Numbered from the stretch's first letter, positions 9,212-17,699 are shown. The stretch is 64,000 nt of DNA from Lapidilactobacillus concavus DSM 17758 (GCF_001435835.1 NZ_AZFX01000080.1:1-64000); one strand, 5' to 3'. The notes: generated by a model not told the origin, from the letters alone. Numbers and translations are program-made.

Positions 9212-10231
9212 TTAGAAGATGACGCGATATTTAGTTTGGTAATGTCTAGGCTGACCTTTATCGATGGTGAAGTCGCCGAAACGAGAATCGAAAATAGCAT
9301 TGGGTGCCGTTTGTGCTTCGAGTGCAACACCAACTTGCGGTTGGCCCGTCTTATTGATAAATGGTTGATCTTCTCCGAAGGCATTCGATGTGAAGAGAAC
9401 GATGGCGTTGCGCTCTGTATAAAACTCAACGCTGATTTTTTGCTCGGGGTTCTCTAAGATGGCGTCAGGTAGCGAGTCGTCGTGATCATCCAGGATGTAA
9501 ACATCGTCGATGCCTTTCTCGGGGATGTCTTGTAAGCCCTCAATCGCCTGACCAATTGGCTTGAGGTGGCGGAAGTCGTATGGCGTGCCGCTATTTTTAA
9601 CCGTCTTGCCGGTTGGGATTTTCTCATGATCGAGTTCGAGGTGTTCAGCGCTGCGGACGTAGAGATTCAGGTTGTTCACGTTGCGATCATCCGCGTTTAA
9701 ATTCCAGTAAGCATGGCTCGTGGGATTAAAGACCGTTAGCGCGTCGCTCTTTGCCTTATAATCGATCAGCACCTGATTATCATTGGTCAGCGTGTAGGTG
9801 ATGGTCACATCGAGAGTCCCAGGGAAGCTGTCGTCTGCAGGTGTGATCCGCCGGTCAAAAATAATCTGGTTGCCCTGGATGCGACTTTCCCAGTTCAAAC
9901 GGTTGAAGCCGTGGGGACCACCGTGAAGGGTATTCCCGCCTTCGTTGTGATCCACGTGATAAGTCTGCTGATCGAGTACAAATTCGCCTTTGCCAATACG
10001 ACTGGCCGTTCGACCAATCGACATGTTGAGGTATTCATTCGTGCGGACGTAATCCTCAATCGTTGGAAAGTTTAGCAGTAGATTTTGTTTGCCATTTTTG
10101 GTTGGAACTAATAACTCATACCAATTGGCACCATATGATAAACAGGAAATACTCATGTTGTTTTGATTAGTTAACGATAATTTGTAGATTGTTTCACCGT
10201 TAAACTCTGAGAAGACTTCTTTTTTAGACAT
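9212..10231 (-). CDS. galM: aldose 1-epimerase (mutarotase)
   Basis: It interconverts alpha and beta anomers of aldoses in the cytoplasm, useful here for arabinose released by glycosidases and for galactose or glucose. The 339 residues are of usual length. Catalytic residues are visible: H103 in NTLHGGPHGF, the general acid H173 in NPTSHAYWNL and the base E305 in VALEAQTAPN. It has its own promoter carrying a cre-like site, suggesting carbon catabolite control. Confidence 0.93.
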   Translation of the reverse strand: MSKKEVFSEFNGETIYKLSLTNQNNMSISCLSYGANWYELLVPTKNGKQNLLLNFPTIEDYVRTNEYLNMSIGRTASRIGKGEFVLDQQTYHVDHNEGGNTLHGGPHGFNRLNWESRIQGNQIIFDRRITPADDSFPGTLDVTITYTLTNDNQVLIDYKAKSDALTVFNPTSHAYWNLNADDRNVNNLNLYVRSAEHLELDHEKIPTGKTVKNSGTPYDFRHLKPIGQAIEGLQDIPEKGIDDVYILDDHDDSLPDAILENPEQKISVEFYTERNAIVLFTSNAFGEDQPFINKTGQPQVGVALEAQTAPNAIFDSRFGDFTIDKGQPRHYQTKYRVIF

Positions 10232-10261
10232 TGTTGTTATGCTCCTTCGCGATTTAATTCC

Positions 10262-10298
10262 AGCATAGTTGGCTACGAGAGTTCTGTCAACGCTTTCA
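10262..10298 (-). promoter_or_regulatory. galM promoter overlapped by a cre-like site
   Basis: On the minus strand, TTGACA (10285-10290), a 17-bp spacer and TATGCT (10262-10267) form a promoter. The 14-mer TGAAAGCGTTGACA (10285-10298) fits the catabolite-responsive core TGNAANCGNWNNCA and overlaps the -35, the geometry expected for CcpA repression. Confidence 0.75.
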
Positions 10299-10428
10299 AA
10301 AATAAAAAATAAATTTCGGCAACTTGCCTAAATTTATTTGTGCATTCTTTTCAAGGTTAGGTGCGACCGAGGTTAGTCGATGTCATTGCCGCTCATCAAA
10401 TCGTTCGTCTGATTGAGTATCGAGTTGA

Positions 10429-11058
10429 TTAGCGAACTAAGTCGATGATTTCTGCGGGGCGGGAAAGGAAGTAATCCATTTCTTGGAACTGGCCGTGATC
10501 GTGCGCACCCCAGCTAGCAAGACCAAACTTAGCACCGGCGGATTTTGCCGTTTCCAAATCGAAACGTGTGTCGCCAATATAGAGTGTTTCTTCGGCCGGA
10601 ATCTTAGAAATCTCAACCATTTTTAAGAGTGGTTCGGGATCTGGCTTATGCTTCGTGGTATCTGATGAAGTGATGACGTTTTTGAAATAGGGTAGCAGGC
10701 CGATCGGCTCGAATGCCGCATCGAATTCATCTCGCGTCTTCGATGTGACAATACCTAATTCAACTTGGTATTGTGGGAGTGTCTTAAGTGTGTTGATGAT
10801 GCCGGGGAAAATACCGACAAGTGATTCAAACTCTGGAAACGCTGCGTACCAATCTTGGACAAGACTCGGAATTTCATCGTCTTTAAACCCTAATTGTTTC
10901 AGGCCATCGACACCGGTGATACCATAGATTGCAACGACTTGATCGTAAGTGAAACTTAGACCGCGTTGTTCGTTCAACACCTTCAGTAAAGCGTTCATAT
11001 AAGCTTTCTCAGTATCAATCAACGTGCCATCGATATCAAAAACCACATTTTTGATCAT
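10429..11058 (-). CDS. HAD-superfamily hydrolase, phosphoglycolate-phosphatase-like
   Basis: This is a cytoplasmic phosphatase of 209 residues with HAD motif I VFDIDGTLID (D8 nucleophile, D10), motif II TSKT, motif III Lys in KHKPDPEP and motif IV YIGDTRFDL. The cap insertion after motif I is helical, as in PGP, PpaX and beta-phosphoglucomutase relatives. The exact substrate cannot be told from sequence. It begins with ATG 11058 behind a GGAGG-type site. Confidence 0.85.
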   Translation of the reverse strand: MIKNVVFDIDGTLIDTEKAYMNALLKVLNEQRGLSFTYDQVVAIYGITGVDGLKQLGFKDDEIPSLVQDWYAAFPEFESLVGIFPGIINTLKTLPQYQVELGIVTSKTRDEFDAAFEPIGLLPYFKNVITSSDTTKHKPDPEPLLKMVEISKIPAEETLYIGDTRFDLETAKSAGAKFGLASWGAHDHGQFQEMDYFLSRPAEIIDLVR

Positions 11059-11214
11059 CTTGATTTATCCTCCAAACTTAATTCTATGCTGTTCCATTTT
11101 AACATAAGTCGGAAGTCATCGCCGGTCTGAAACATGTGTGGCTGAGTGAACTCACGCTTGCTAATCAGGATTAGACTTGCGATAATAGGCTTAATTCGAG
11201 AGGAGTGTGTGACT

Positions 11215-11757
11215 ATGCAAGGCTTAGTTGTCATTGATTATACGCATGATTTCGTCGCAACCGATGGGGCGCTAACGACCGGCCAACCCGGGCAAGCAAT
11301 TGAGAAAAACTTAGTTCAGATTGCACGCGATTTTGTGACGAACGAAGATTTTGTCGTGATGGCGGTGGATCGCCATGATCAAAACGATACCTACCATCCT
11401 GAAAACAAACTATTTCCACCACATAATCTAGTGGGCACACCAGGACGCGAGTTGTATGGCGAGTTAGCTGATTTTTATCAGGCCCATCGTTCCAAAATCT
11501 ATTGGCTGGATAAACGGCATTACTCTGCGTTCTGTGGCACCGATCTTGATCTACGCTTGCGCGAGCGTCAGATCACAACACTGCATCTCGTGGGCGTTTG
11601 TACCGATATTTGTGTCCTGCATACCGCCGTCGACGCCTATAATCTCGGCTATCAACTCGTGATCCATGAATCAGCTGTGGCCAGTTTTGATCCAGTGGGG
11701 CATGAATGGGCGCTGCGTCACTTCAAGAATACGCTGGGGGCAAAAGTCGTCGACTAG
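11215..11757 (+). CDS. isochorismatase-family amidohydrolase, probable nicotinamidase
   Basis: It is predicted to deamidate nicotinamide to nicotinate in NAD salvage. The Asp-Lys-Cys triad is visible: D8 in VVIDYTHDF, K100 in WLDKRHYSAF and C133 in GVCTDICV. Likely metal ligands are D52 and H54 in VDRHDQND and H70. The frame opens earlier at GTG 11146, but ATG 11215, nine bases after AGGAG (11201-11205), gives a protein of 180 residues, typical of PncA. A related ureidosuccinate or isochorismate hydrolase is the main alternative. Confidence 0.85.
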   Translation: MQGLVVIDYTHDFVATDGALTTGQPGQAIEKNLVQIARDFVTNEDFVVMAVDRHDQNDTYHPENKLFPPHNLVGTPGRELYGELADFYQAHRSKIYWLDKRHYSAFCGTDLDLRLRERQITTLHLVGVCTDICVLHTAVDAYNLGYQLVIHESAVASFDPVGHEWALRHFKNTLGAKVVD

Positions 11758-11875
11758 CCGCACTGAAATGAGAGGTGATCGACGTGTCTCACAGGAATAA
11801 TTGGGCGATTCGTCGGCACAATTTTGTTTCAAAACAAAGTCGGTCTGAGGACGGACAAGCTTAGCTGCTGACGCA

Positions 11876-11884
11876 TGATATAAT
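11876..11884 (+). promoter_or_regulatory. extended -10 element before the DUF368 gene
   Basis: TGATATAAT is an extended -10, 86 bases before the start codon; no good -35 was found. Confidence 0.45.
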
Positions 11885-11969
11885 CAGAACGAATTGCAAA
11901 AAGTGCAAACAAATGGCAATGGGTCAGTCGACCAGTTGCCAATTAAAATTTAAAGTATGAGGATAAGAG

Positions 11970-12809
11970 ATGATTGATTGGGTTCTACGTTTTGTTAAAG
12001 GAATTTTTATTGGTTCCGGTTTTATTTTACCAGGTGTCAGCGGTGGTGCGTTAGCCGCTGTCTTTGGTGTTTATGAGCGTATCATTGCGTTTCTGGCACA
12101 CATGACGAAGAATTTTAAGAAAAACGTGCTGTATTTTATTCCGTTAGGTCTAGGCGGGATCGCCGGTGTCTATCTCTTTTCGTTTCTCGTCAGTTTCGCG
12201 CTAGGTAAGTATGAGCACCAGATCCTGTGGTTCTTTGTCGGCGCAATCGTCGGGACAGTGCCAGCGCTTTGGCGACAAGCAGGCAAAAAGGGACGTCAAC
12301 GTAAACACTATGGTATTTTGATCGTCACTTTTTTGATTAGTTTGGCGTTTTTGATGTATGGCGCCCAACTCTTCGGTTCCGGCGTGCCACAAAACTTCTG
12401 GACGTGGTTATTAGCCGGATTCTTGATGGGTCTCGGGATGATCGTGCCAGGGTTAAGCCCATCTAACTTTCTGGTGTACATGGGGATGTACAAAGACATG
12501 GCAGACGGGATTCACAACATGGATCTAGCCGTAATTTTACCAATCCTGATTGGTGGCGTGGGATCGGTCCTGCTGTTGTCTAAGATTGCTGATTATGTTT
12601 TCCAGCGGACGTATGCCGGAATGTTCCACTTCATTCTTGGCGTTGTATTCGCGTCGACCGTGATGATCATTCCATTCGGCGTTCGATTCACCTTCTTACA
12701 AATTGTGGCGTCAGCAGTCTTGTTCCTCGCCGGGGCCGCCTTGAGTTTCTGGATGAGTCGATTAGAAAATAAGTATCAAGATGATGAACCACTCGCGCCG
12801 GTGAGTTAG
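11970..12809 (+). CDS. DUF368 membrane protein, polyprenyl-phosphate translocase family
   Basis: The 279-residue polytopic membrane protein belongs to DUF368, a family for which genetic work supports return of undecaprenyl phosphate across the membrane (PopT-type). Two related motifs mark an internal inverted repeat: GFILPGVSGGALAAVFGVYE near residue 20 and MIVPGLSPSNFLVYMGMY near residue 155. Hydrophobic helices alternate with a basic cytosolic loop AGKKGRQRKH near residue 113. A GAGG ribosome site precedes ATG 11970. It stands alone between a hydrolase and a HAD gene. The substrate role is inferred from the family. Confidence 0.85.
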   Translation: MIDWVLRFVKGIFIGSGFILPGVSGGALAAVFGVYERIIAFLAHMTKNFKKNVLYFIPLGLGGIAGVYLFSFLVSFALGKYEHQILWFFVGAIVGTVPALWRQAGKKGRQRKHYGILIVTFLISLAFLMYGAQLFGSGVPQNFWTWLLAGFLMGLGMIVPGLSPSNFLVYMGMYKDMADGIHNMDLAVILPILIGGVGSVLLLSKIADYVFQRTYAGMFHFILGVVFASTVMIIPFGVRFTFLQIVASAVLFLAGAALSFWMSRLENKYQDDEPLAPVS

Positions 12810-12856
12810 TCGCTGGATAATTGCGAAAATATAATTGAAATTGATGAGGCGTTATT

Positions 12857-13552
12857 TTGACTTATAGAGATTTATTATTTGATATTGACGATACACTGCT
12901 AGACTTTCGTGCAGCAGAAGAAAGTTCGCTGCAAGGCTTGTTTAGCCAGCTGCAAATCGATCTAACTCCCGTGATTCGGGAGCGATACGCCGCGATCAAT
13001 CGTCAGTTGTGGGAACAATTCGAGCGTCAAGAAATTACCCGCGAAATGATTTTTGAGCGTCGGTTTCCACAATTGTTTGAAGAATTTCAACTTGCCGGTC
13101 CGCAAGACGGCCTAACCGCGGAGCAACGTTATCGTGAAGGCTTGAATCAGGGTTACGTGCAAATTCAGCATGCACAAGAATTATTGACACGGTTGCAGGC
13201 ATCGCACCAGTTCAATCTCTACATTGTTTCCAACGGTGTCGCTAAAACACAGCGGTTGCGACTGGAAGCCAGTGGATTAGCACCATTCTTCACCAAAGTT
13301 TTCGTTTCAGAAGCAGTCGGCCATCAGAAGCCAGCGATTGAATTCTTTGATGCAGTTCAAAAGGGGATCGACCATTTCCTACCTGAACAGGCACTGATCA
13401 TTGGCGATTCGCTCACTTCTGACATTCAAGGCGGACTCAATGCTGGCATTCCAACCGTTTGGTTCAATCCCCAACACCAAGCTGCTAATTTGATTCAACC
13501 CACGTACGAAATCGACAATCTGTTACACTTATTGCCAATCGTCATGGCTTGA
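12857..13552 (+). CDS. YjjG-type HAD nucleotidase
   Basis: This predicted pyrimidine 5'-nucleotidase, cytoplasmic and 231 residues long, belongs to a group thought to clear non-canonical nucleotides. HAD motif I is LLFDIDDTLLDF (D9, D11), motif II IVSNG, motif III Lys in GHQKPAIEFF and motif IV LIIGDSLTSDI. The IDDT variant of motif I is characteristic of YjjG relatives. TTG 12857 follows GAGGCG at 12845-12850. It ends before a bidirectional terminator. Confidence 0.87.
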   Translation: MTYRDLLFDIDDTLLDFRAAEESSLQGLFSQLQIDLTPVIRERYAAINRQLWEQFERQEITREMIFERRFPQLFEEFQLAGPQDGLTAEQRYREGLNQGYVQIQHAQELLTRLQASHQFNLYIVSNGVAKTQRLRLEASGLAPFFTKVFVSEAVGHQKPAIEFFDAVQKGIDHFLPEQALIIGDSLTSDIQGGLNAGIPTVWFNPQHQAANLIQPTYEIDNLLHLLPIVMA

Positions 13553-13591
13553 TGGTTCAACGCAAGCTAATGATCATTCAAGATGAGAGAT

Positions 13592-13638
13592 AAAAGGCCC
13601 ATGATTCGGGGATGACATCCGAATCATGGGCCTTCTTT
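13592..13638. terminator. bidirectional terminator
   Basis: The 17-bp stem AAGGCCCATGATTCGG / CCGAATCATGGGCCTT has A4 before it and TTCTTT after it, between the convergent nucleotidase and DMT-transporter genes. Confidence 0.9.
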
Positions 13639-13670
13639 AATATTTTGATGACAGACATGCTTGATGAGTC

Positions 13671-14774
13671 TTAATCTTCAGACTGTTTAGCCGCTGGCAT
13701 TTGATGTGTGGCCTGCAACGCTTGCTCTTTTCGCTGTAATGCTTTTTTAGCAGTTGCGACTTCTGCGGCGACTAGTTGATCTGCTTGGGTTCCTTCATGC
13801 TCGACAGTCTCAAGATAATCTTCGTGAACCATCGTATTCTCAGTGGTGACAGCACGTTGGCCAACGAAGCTGACCACGGAGCCAACGACAATCACGGCAA
13901 TCCCAATCCAAGTGTTCAAGAGAATCGCTTCGTGCAAGATAATTAACGCCATGATTGGGGCTAAAACGGGCTTAATGAAGAAAACGAGAGAGGCGGTAGC
14001 GACGTCTGAACGCTCCATTGCGATGAAGTAAGTCGCAAAGCCGATTCCTGTGACGCCAATACCTAAGTAGAGAATCATGGCGATAGTCTGTGCGTTGATT
14101 CCGGCAAAATAAGGAATCATCGCAAAATTAGCCGTGATTGGATTTTGGTGCAACAGCTCCGCAATGACTGGAATGTGACTTAACCCCATCAATAAGGCTA
14201 ATTCAAGACTACCGAAGATAAACGTGAAACTGGTAATTGTGATGCCGTTGAAATGGTTAGTTTGAGAGACCTTGCGAGAGGCGATACTATAAAGACCAAA
14301 TGTAACGGCAGAAAGCAAGGCAAGCACCATACCTAATGGATTCGTCAGATGCAATGGATTCATGATGATCACTAATCCAATCACCGAGATAATCACGGAG
14401 ATCAAGTTTGGACGCGATAACGTTTCGTGAAGTATTAAGTAGGAGAACAACAGTGCAAAGACAGGGTTAGAACTGAAGACAACCGCGGCAATAGAGGCTT
14501 TTCCATACATCACGGCGAGCTGGAAAAGCGTCATACTAATCAGCACGCAGATTAAACCAGTTAGTGCGAAACTGCCAATTGCTGCGCGATCAATTGTCAA
14601 TTGGTTCTTATTGATGGCGTGAATGGCGAATGGTAACAGGAAGAGACCACCAATCAAGAAACGGAGGAAGTTCAGCTGGATCGGATTGAAACTGCTGCCG
14701 GCAAGTTTCAACATAATTTCCATAGAACTAAAGAGGAAGGTTGAAAGTAAAATCAAGAAAAAAGTTTTTCGCAA
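13671..14774 (-). CDS. EamA/DMT-family transporter with a long hydrophilic tail
   Basis: A ten-helix drug/metabolite transporter built of two EamA domains (about residues 5-140 and 155-300). The substrate is unknown. TTG 14774 has AAGGTG six bases upstream and is preferred to GTG 14783, which overlaps that site. Unusually, about 60 charged residues follow the last helix (from about VVTENTM to the end), rich in Glu, Lys, Gln and Ala and predicted to be helical. Such tails are not part of the EamA fold and may bind a partner or be disordered. Confidence 0.82.
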   Translation of the reverse strand: MRKTFFLILLSTFLFSSMEIMLKLAGSSFNPIQLNFLRFLIGGLFLLPFAIHAINKNQLTIDRAAIGSFALTGLICVLISMTLFQLAVMYGKASIAAVVFSSNPVFALLFSYLILHETLSRPNLISVIISVIGLVIIMNPLHLTNPLGMVLALLSAVTFGLYSIASRKVSQTNHFNGITITSFTFIFGSLELALLMGLSHIPVIAELLHQNPITANFAMIPYFAGINAQTIAMILYLGIGVTGIGFATYFIAMERSDVATASLVFFIKPVLAPIMALIILHEAILLNTWIGIAVIVVGSVVSFVGQRAVTTENTMVHEDYLETVEHEGTQADQLVAAEVATAKKALQRKEQALQATHQMPAAKQSED

Positions 14775-14914
14775 AATAAACACCTTTCGTTTTTAATGAT
14801 AATTTGAAGACGGTTCGAAGTTGAGGCTGATCCTAATGATCAACACAAGGTAATCGTTAAAAAAATGTAACCATGGAGTCAACGATTAATGACGTCTGAA
14901 AATAGCTGAGAAAA

Positions 14915-15862
14915 CTAATGAATTCCTTGAATCAAAACCATCAAGATCGGAATCACAATCATACTGATTAACGTGCTTTCGGTCACCATCACCGCCGCAT
15001 AATCCGCGTCTGCACCATATAATTTGGCGACAACTGGTGCGTTGGTCATGACCGGCATTGCAGCTTGAATAATGAAAACTTGTTTCAAGAGTAATGGCAA
15101 GGGCGCGGTCATCACGAGTAGCGCCATCACAAGCGGGGCTGCAATGAAACGGCCACCGAGAATCCCCAAGCTGTCTTTATTGATGGTCAAGTGTGAGAGG
15201 CCCACCAAAGCCAATTGGATGCCAATGAAGAACATCGAAAGCGGGATCGTGAGATTGCCAATGTATTGCGCATCCGAGAGTAAAAAAGTCGGCAGCTGGA
15301 TCCCAAGTAGTACGAAAACAACACCGATCATGAAACCGAGCAAGGGTGGAGAGAAAACTTTTTTCAGCGTTGCGAACCAGCTGAAAGGCTCTTTCGTTTG
15401 CCCATCTTGCTTGATTAAGTAGACGCCTAAAGTCCAAAAGAAAAAGGTATTCGCCATATAATAAACGAGGACATAAGGTAAACTATCCTGCCCAAAGAGT
15501 GCCATATTCACTGGTAATCCAACAAAAATTGTATTGGAATTAAAAAACATCGATTTGAAAAGTCCTCGCTTAGATTGATCAATATGTAAAAGTTTCACCA
15601 CGAGAAAAGAGAGGGCGAACAGTAATAACATTGAAATAACGGGGAAGCGTAGATCAGGCAAGAGCTGAACCAAAGCCTTCTTTGAAAAGCGAGTCATAAT
15701 TGTTGTCATCATATATAGGGGTAAAGCAACTTGCGTGACCAGCTTGGCAATCAACCGACTGATAGATTCATTGAACCAACCGATCCGTGTCAACCCATAG
15801 CCAACAACGATCATCACGAGAATCGTTAGCACACCAGAAAGACTATTTAAAAAAATATTCAT
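14915..15862 (-). CDS. AEC-family transporter, possible malate or organic-acid permease
   Basis: This integral membrane protein of about ten helices belongs to the auxin-efflux-carrier family, which in lactic acid bacteria includes malate permeases. The typical elements are the N-terminal GYGLTRIGWFNESISRLIAK, the central FFNSNTIFVGLPVNMALFG and the C-terminal QAAMPVMTNAPVVAKLYG. ATG 15862 (MNIFLNSLSG) is nine bases after GGGGA; an in-frame ATG at 15871 is possible but less well placed. No malolactic enzyme lies nearby, so the substrate is open. Confidence 0.82.
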   Translation of the reverse strand: MNIFLNSLSGVLTILVMIVVGYGLTRIGWFNESISRLIAKLVTQVALPLYMMTTIMTRFSKKALVQLLPDLRFPVISMLLLFALSFLVVKLLHIDQSKRGLFKSMFFNSNTIFVGLPVNMALFGQDSLPYVLVYYMANTFFFWTLGVYLIKQDGQTKEPFSWFATLKKVFSPPLLGFMIGVVFVLLGIQLPTFLLSDAQYIGNLTIPLSMFFIGIQLALVGLSHLTINKDSLGILGGRFIAAPLVMALLVMTAPLPLLLKQVFIIQAAMPVMTNAPVVAKLYGADADYAAVMVTESTLISMIVIPILMVLIQGIH

Positions 15863-16081
15863 TATTTTCATCCCCAGAATCTGCACAAACGTTTACTATC
15901 ATAGCACTTTTATGCAAATCATTTCAAGATGGCCACTAGATTTACACCTATTTTTCTGAATCGTTCAAGCTGTTTTCAATCCGTTTTAGTTTCATGATGT
16001 GTTCGGAAAATCATCGTATTTTTCAAGTGATGGTTATGCTACCATCAAGCTGTTTAAAAACTAATTAATGAGGCACAATTC

Positions 16082-16735
16082 ATGACAAATCGTCTGACCA
16101 TTCGACAACAAGTTTTTTATTTCGTCGTTTCAATCGTGATCAATGGCATCGGCAATGGACTAACTGTTGCGCTTAATCTAGGAAGCGCACTGTGGACAGC
16201 TTCTGCCGTCAATATTGCGCACGCCAGTGGCTTACAACTTAATCTAGTCATGATGTTGATTGCTTTATTCGCAATCATTGTCAATATTTTTCTACGTGGG
16301 CACGTGAGTTGGCGTGCAATTCTGGGCAATTTGATTTTCACGATACCATTCAGCGTATTAGTCGGATGGTCTGCGAACTTCTTTCGACAAACATCCGTTG
16401 TTAATCTGCCACTACCAGCGAGAGTGTTACTCGATTTTGTCGGAATCGAGATGATCGGCGTTGCAATCTCAATCTATCAACGGCTGAATATCGTTCTCCA
16501 CCCAACCGATGAAATGATGCAACTCGTTCGCTTTAAACTGTTGCATGGCAAGGCATGGGCGGCACAACTCGCTTCCTTCATGCCACCGTTAGCCGCAACA
16601 CTGGTCACGTTTATGCTGACGCACCAGATTTTTGCAATCAATATTGGGACGATTTTTTCGCTGTTGTGTCAGGGATTCATCATCGGATTTGCAGATCGAG
16701 TTATTTTTCCAAAACTGAAGCATCAACGAATTTAG
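16082..16735 (+). CDS. YczE/YitT-like integral membrane protein
   Basis: The 217-residue protein has about five to six membrane helices. The N-terminal segment GIGNGLTVALNLGSALWTAS resembles the YczE/YyaS group of bacterial membrane proteins, whose function is unknown; B. subtilis YczE is linked to surfactin and bacillaene production. No partner genes are evident. ATG 16082 follows AATGAGGCACA. Its stop codon is within 30 bases of the palindromic island, and no terminator precedes the repeats, so transcription probably enters them. Confidence 0.6.
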   Translation: MTNRLTIRQQVFYFVVSIVINGIGNGLTVALNLGSALWTASAVNIAHASGLQLNLVMMLIALFAIIVNIFLRGHVSWRAILGNLIFTIPFSVLVGWSANFFRQTSVVNLPLPARVLLDFVGIEMIGVAISIYQRLNIVLHPTDEMMQLVRFKLLHGKAWAAQLASFMPPLAATLVTFMLTHQIFAINIGTIFSLLCQGFIIGFADRVIFPKLKHQRI

Positions 16736-16761
16736 GTCTTAACTGTGGGATGTGTCGAACC

Positions 16762-16795
16762 GAAGTTGCTACGGAAAACGGTTGTTCCTGCTGTG
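16762..16795 (+). repeat. orphan left arm of the large palindromic repeat
   Basis: GAAGTTGCTACGG, AAAACGGTTGTTCC, then TGCTGTGG reproduces the left terminal arm seen in repeat B (17267-17300) and in the 29.4-kb copy, but the rest is missing. A second arm with a different inner sequence starts 48 bases later (16810). It looks like a truncated copy abutting repeat A. Confidence 0.7.
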
Positions 16796-16809
16796 GCATG
16801 CGTTGGACC

Positions 16810-17020
16810 GAAGTTGCTACAGACAATGGGCATGCTAGCCTGTGGGGCCGGCTGCAGCTCTTTAGAAGCAAGCTTCTAAAGGAGCTTTCGCCTAAAACTT
16901 GTAGCTTTTGTTACACGAAATCTAAAGTTTTGCCCGTGCTATAAGTTCGAAACGCATTTCGAGCTTATAGCACGGGCACTGCAATCATGCCCATTGTCTT
17001 TCGCAACTTCTGATTTAGTC
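16810..17020 (+). repeat. large palindromic repeat, copy A
   Basis: The outer arms 16810-16839 and 16981-17010 pair at 26 of 30 positions; both begin GAAGTTGC and share AGACAATGGGCATG. The right end carries the family's external tail CTGATTTAGTC (17010-17020). Inside are the box CTGTGGGGCCGGC, a 14-bp hairpin (AGCTCTTTAGAAGC, 16856-16869, with 16872-16886) and a 21-bp stem-loop (16932-16952 with 16957-16977, one wobble pair, loop CGCA). No convincing coding frame. Confidence 0.8.
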
Positions 17021-17127
17021 GGCAACTCGAGATAACTGGGTGTGATTTGCTGGCATCCTATTTCTTCGAATATTAAATCATGATCAGACTATAAAATCGT
17101 GATTGCGTTAAATGGTGAAATTGAGAT

Positions 17128-17215
17128 ACGACTAATTTTCAGATTCACGCTAAATTACTTGCTTCATTTGATTGAAAATGGCAAGTATTTTGGCGTGAAT
17201 TTTTGTATTAGTCGT
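17128..17215. repeat. separate 88-bp three-step palindrome
   Basis: The nested arms ACGACTAAT / ATTAGTCGT, ATTCACGC / GCGTGAAT and AATTACTTGC / GCAAGTATT enclose a short TTCA-TGAA loop. It shares no sequence with repeats A, B or C although it lies between A and B. It could fold as one long hairpin in RNA or extrude as a cruciform. Confidence 0.75.
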
Positions 17216-17266
17216 GTGTCTAGAATGACAAATTAATAAAATCGAATTTTTTTATTGCTAGCCGCC

Positions 17267-17699
17267 GAAGTTGCTGCGGATAATAGTTGTTCTTGCTGTG
17301 GGGCCGGCTTCCGCCTTTTTGCTGCGCGCTGCGCTTGCTGCAAAAATGGCTCCAGCCTAAAATTGGAGCCTTCAAAAACGTGCTCCACAAGGCAACTATC
17401 TGTGCTTAACAACAACTTCTAAACGATTCGCTTGCGAATCGTTTAGAAGTTATCGTTAATGCTCGATAGATGACCGCCTTGTTCCACACTCTATTCAAAG
17501 TCTCCAATTTACCCGTTTTGTAAGTCTGCAAAAAGCGTGCAGACTTACAAAACTTTCACAGCATCACAACCATTTTCCTCCGCAACTTCTGATTTAGTCT
17601 AAATAATTGAAGAACTGGTTCAGTGATAATTGTTAGTTTCTGCTCTTTAATTTTAAAGCTCAACTCCGCCTTCACATCTGAGTCAGGGAACGGAGTGGA
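17267..17699 (+). repeat. large palindromic repeat, copy B (433 bp)
   Basis: It is homologous over its full 433 bp to the inverted copy at 29428-29860, at roughly nine identical bases in ten over the inner 334 bp. The terminal arms are 17267-17300 and 17557-17589. Internal stems include TTTTTGC / GCAAAAA, GGCTCCA / TGGAGCC, an 18-bp-armed palindrome with a TT loop (17413-17450) and GTTTTGTAAGTCTGC / GCAGACTTACAAAAC. The external tail CTGATTTAGTC is followed by a further ~100 bp shared with the other copy (17600-17699). Confidence 0.88.

Noticed and set aside
11784-11864. A 26-codon frame from GTG in the gap before the DUF368 gene, with AGAGGTGAT eight bases upstream
   Set aside because: The peptide is featureless and basic, the start is GTG, and the frame ends in the promoter region of the next gene. 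Support is too thin to call a gene.
16740-16944. A cysteine-rich open frame over the repeat arms (EVATENGCSCCG), also open for about 50 codons in copies B and D (EVAADNSCSCCGAGF and EVATEDGCSCCGAGF)
   Set aside because: The frame has no ribosome site or sensible start, and differences between B and D within it are mostly amino-acid changing, so there is no sign of selection on a protein. The open frame follows from the base composition of the palindromes.
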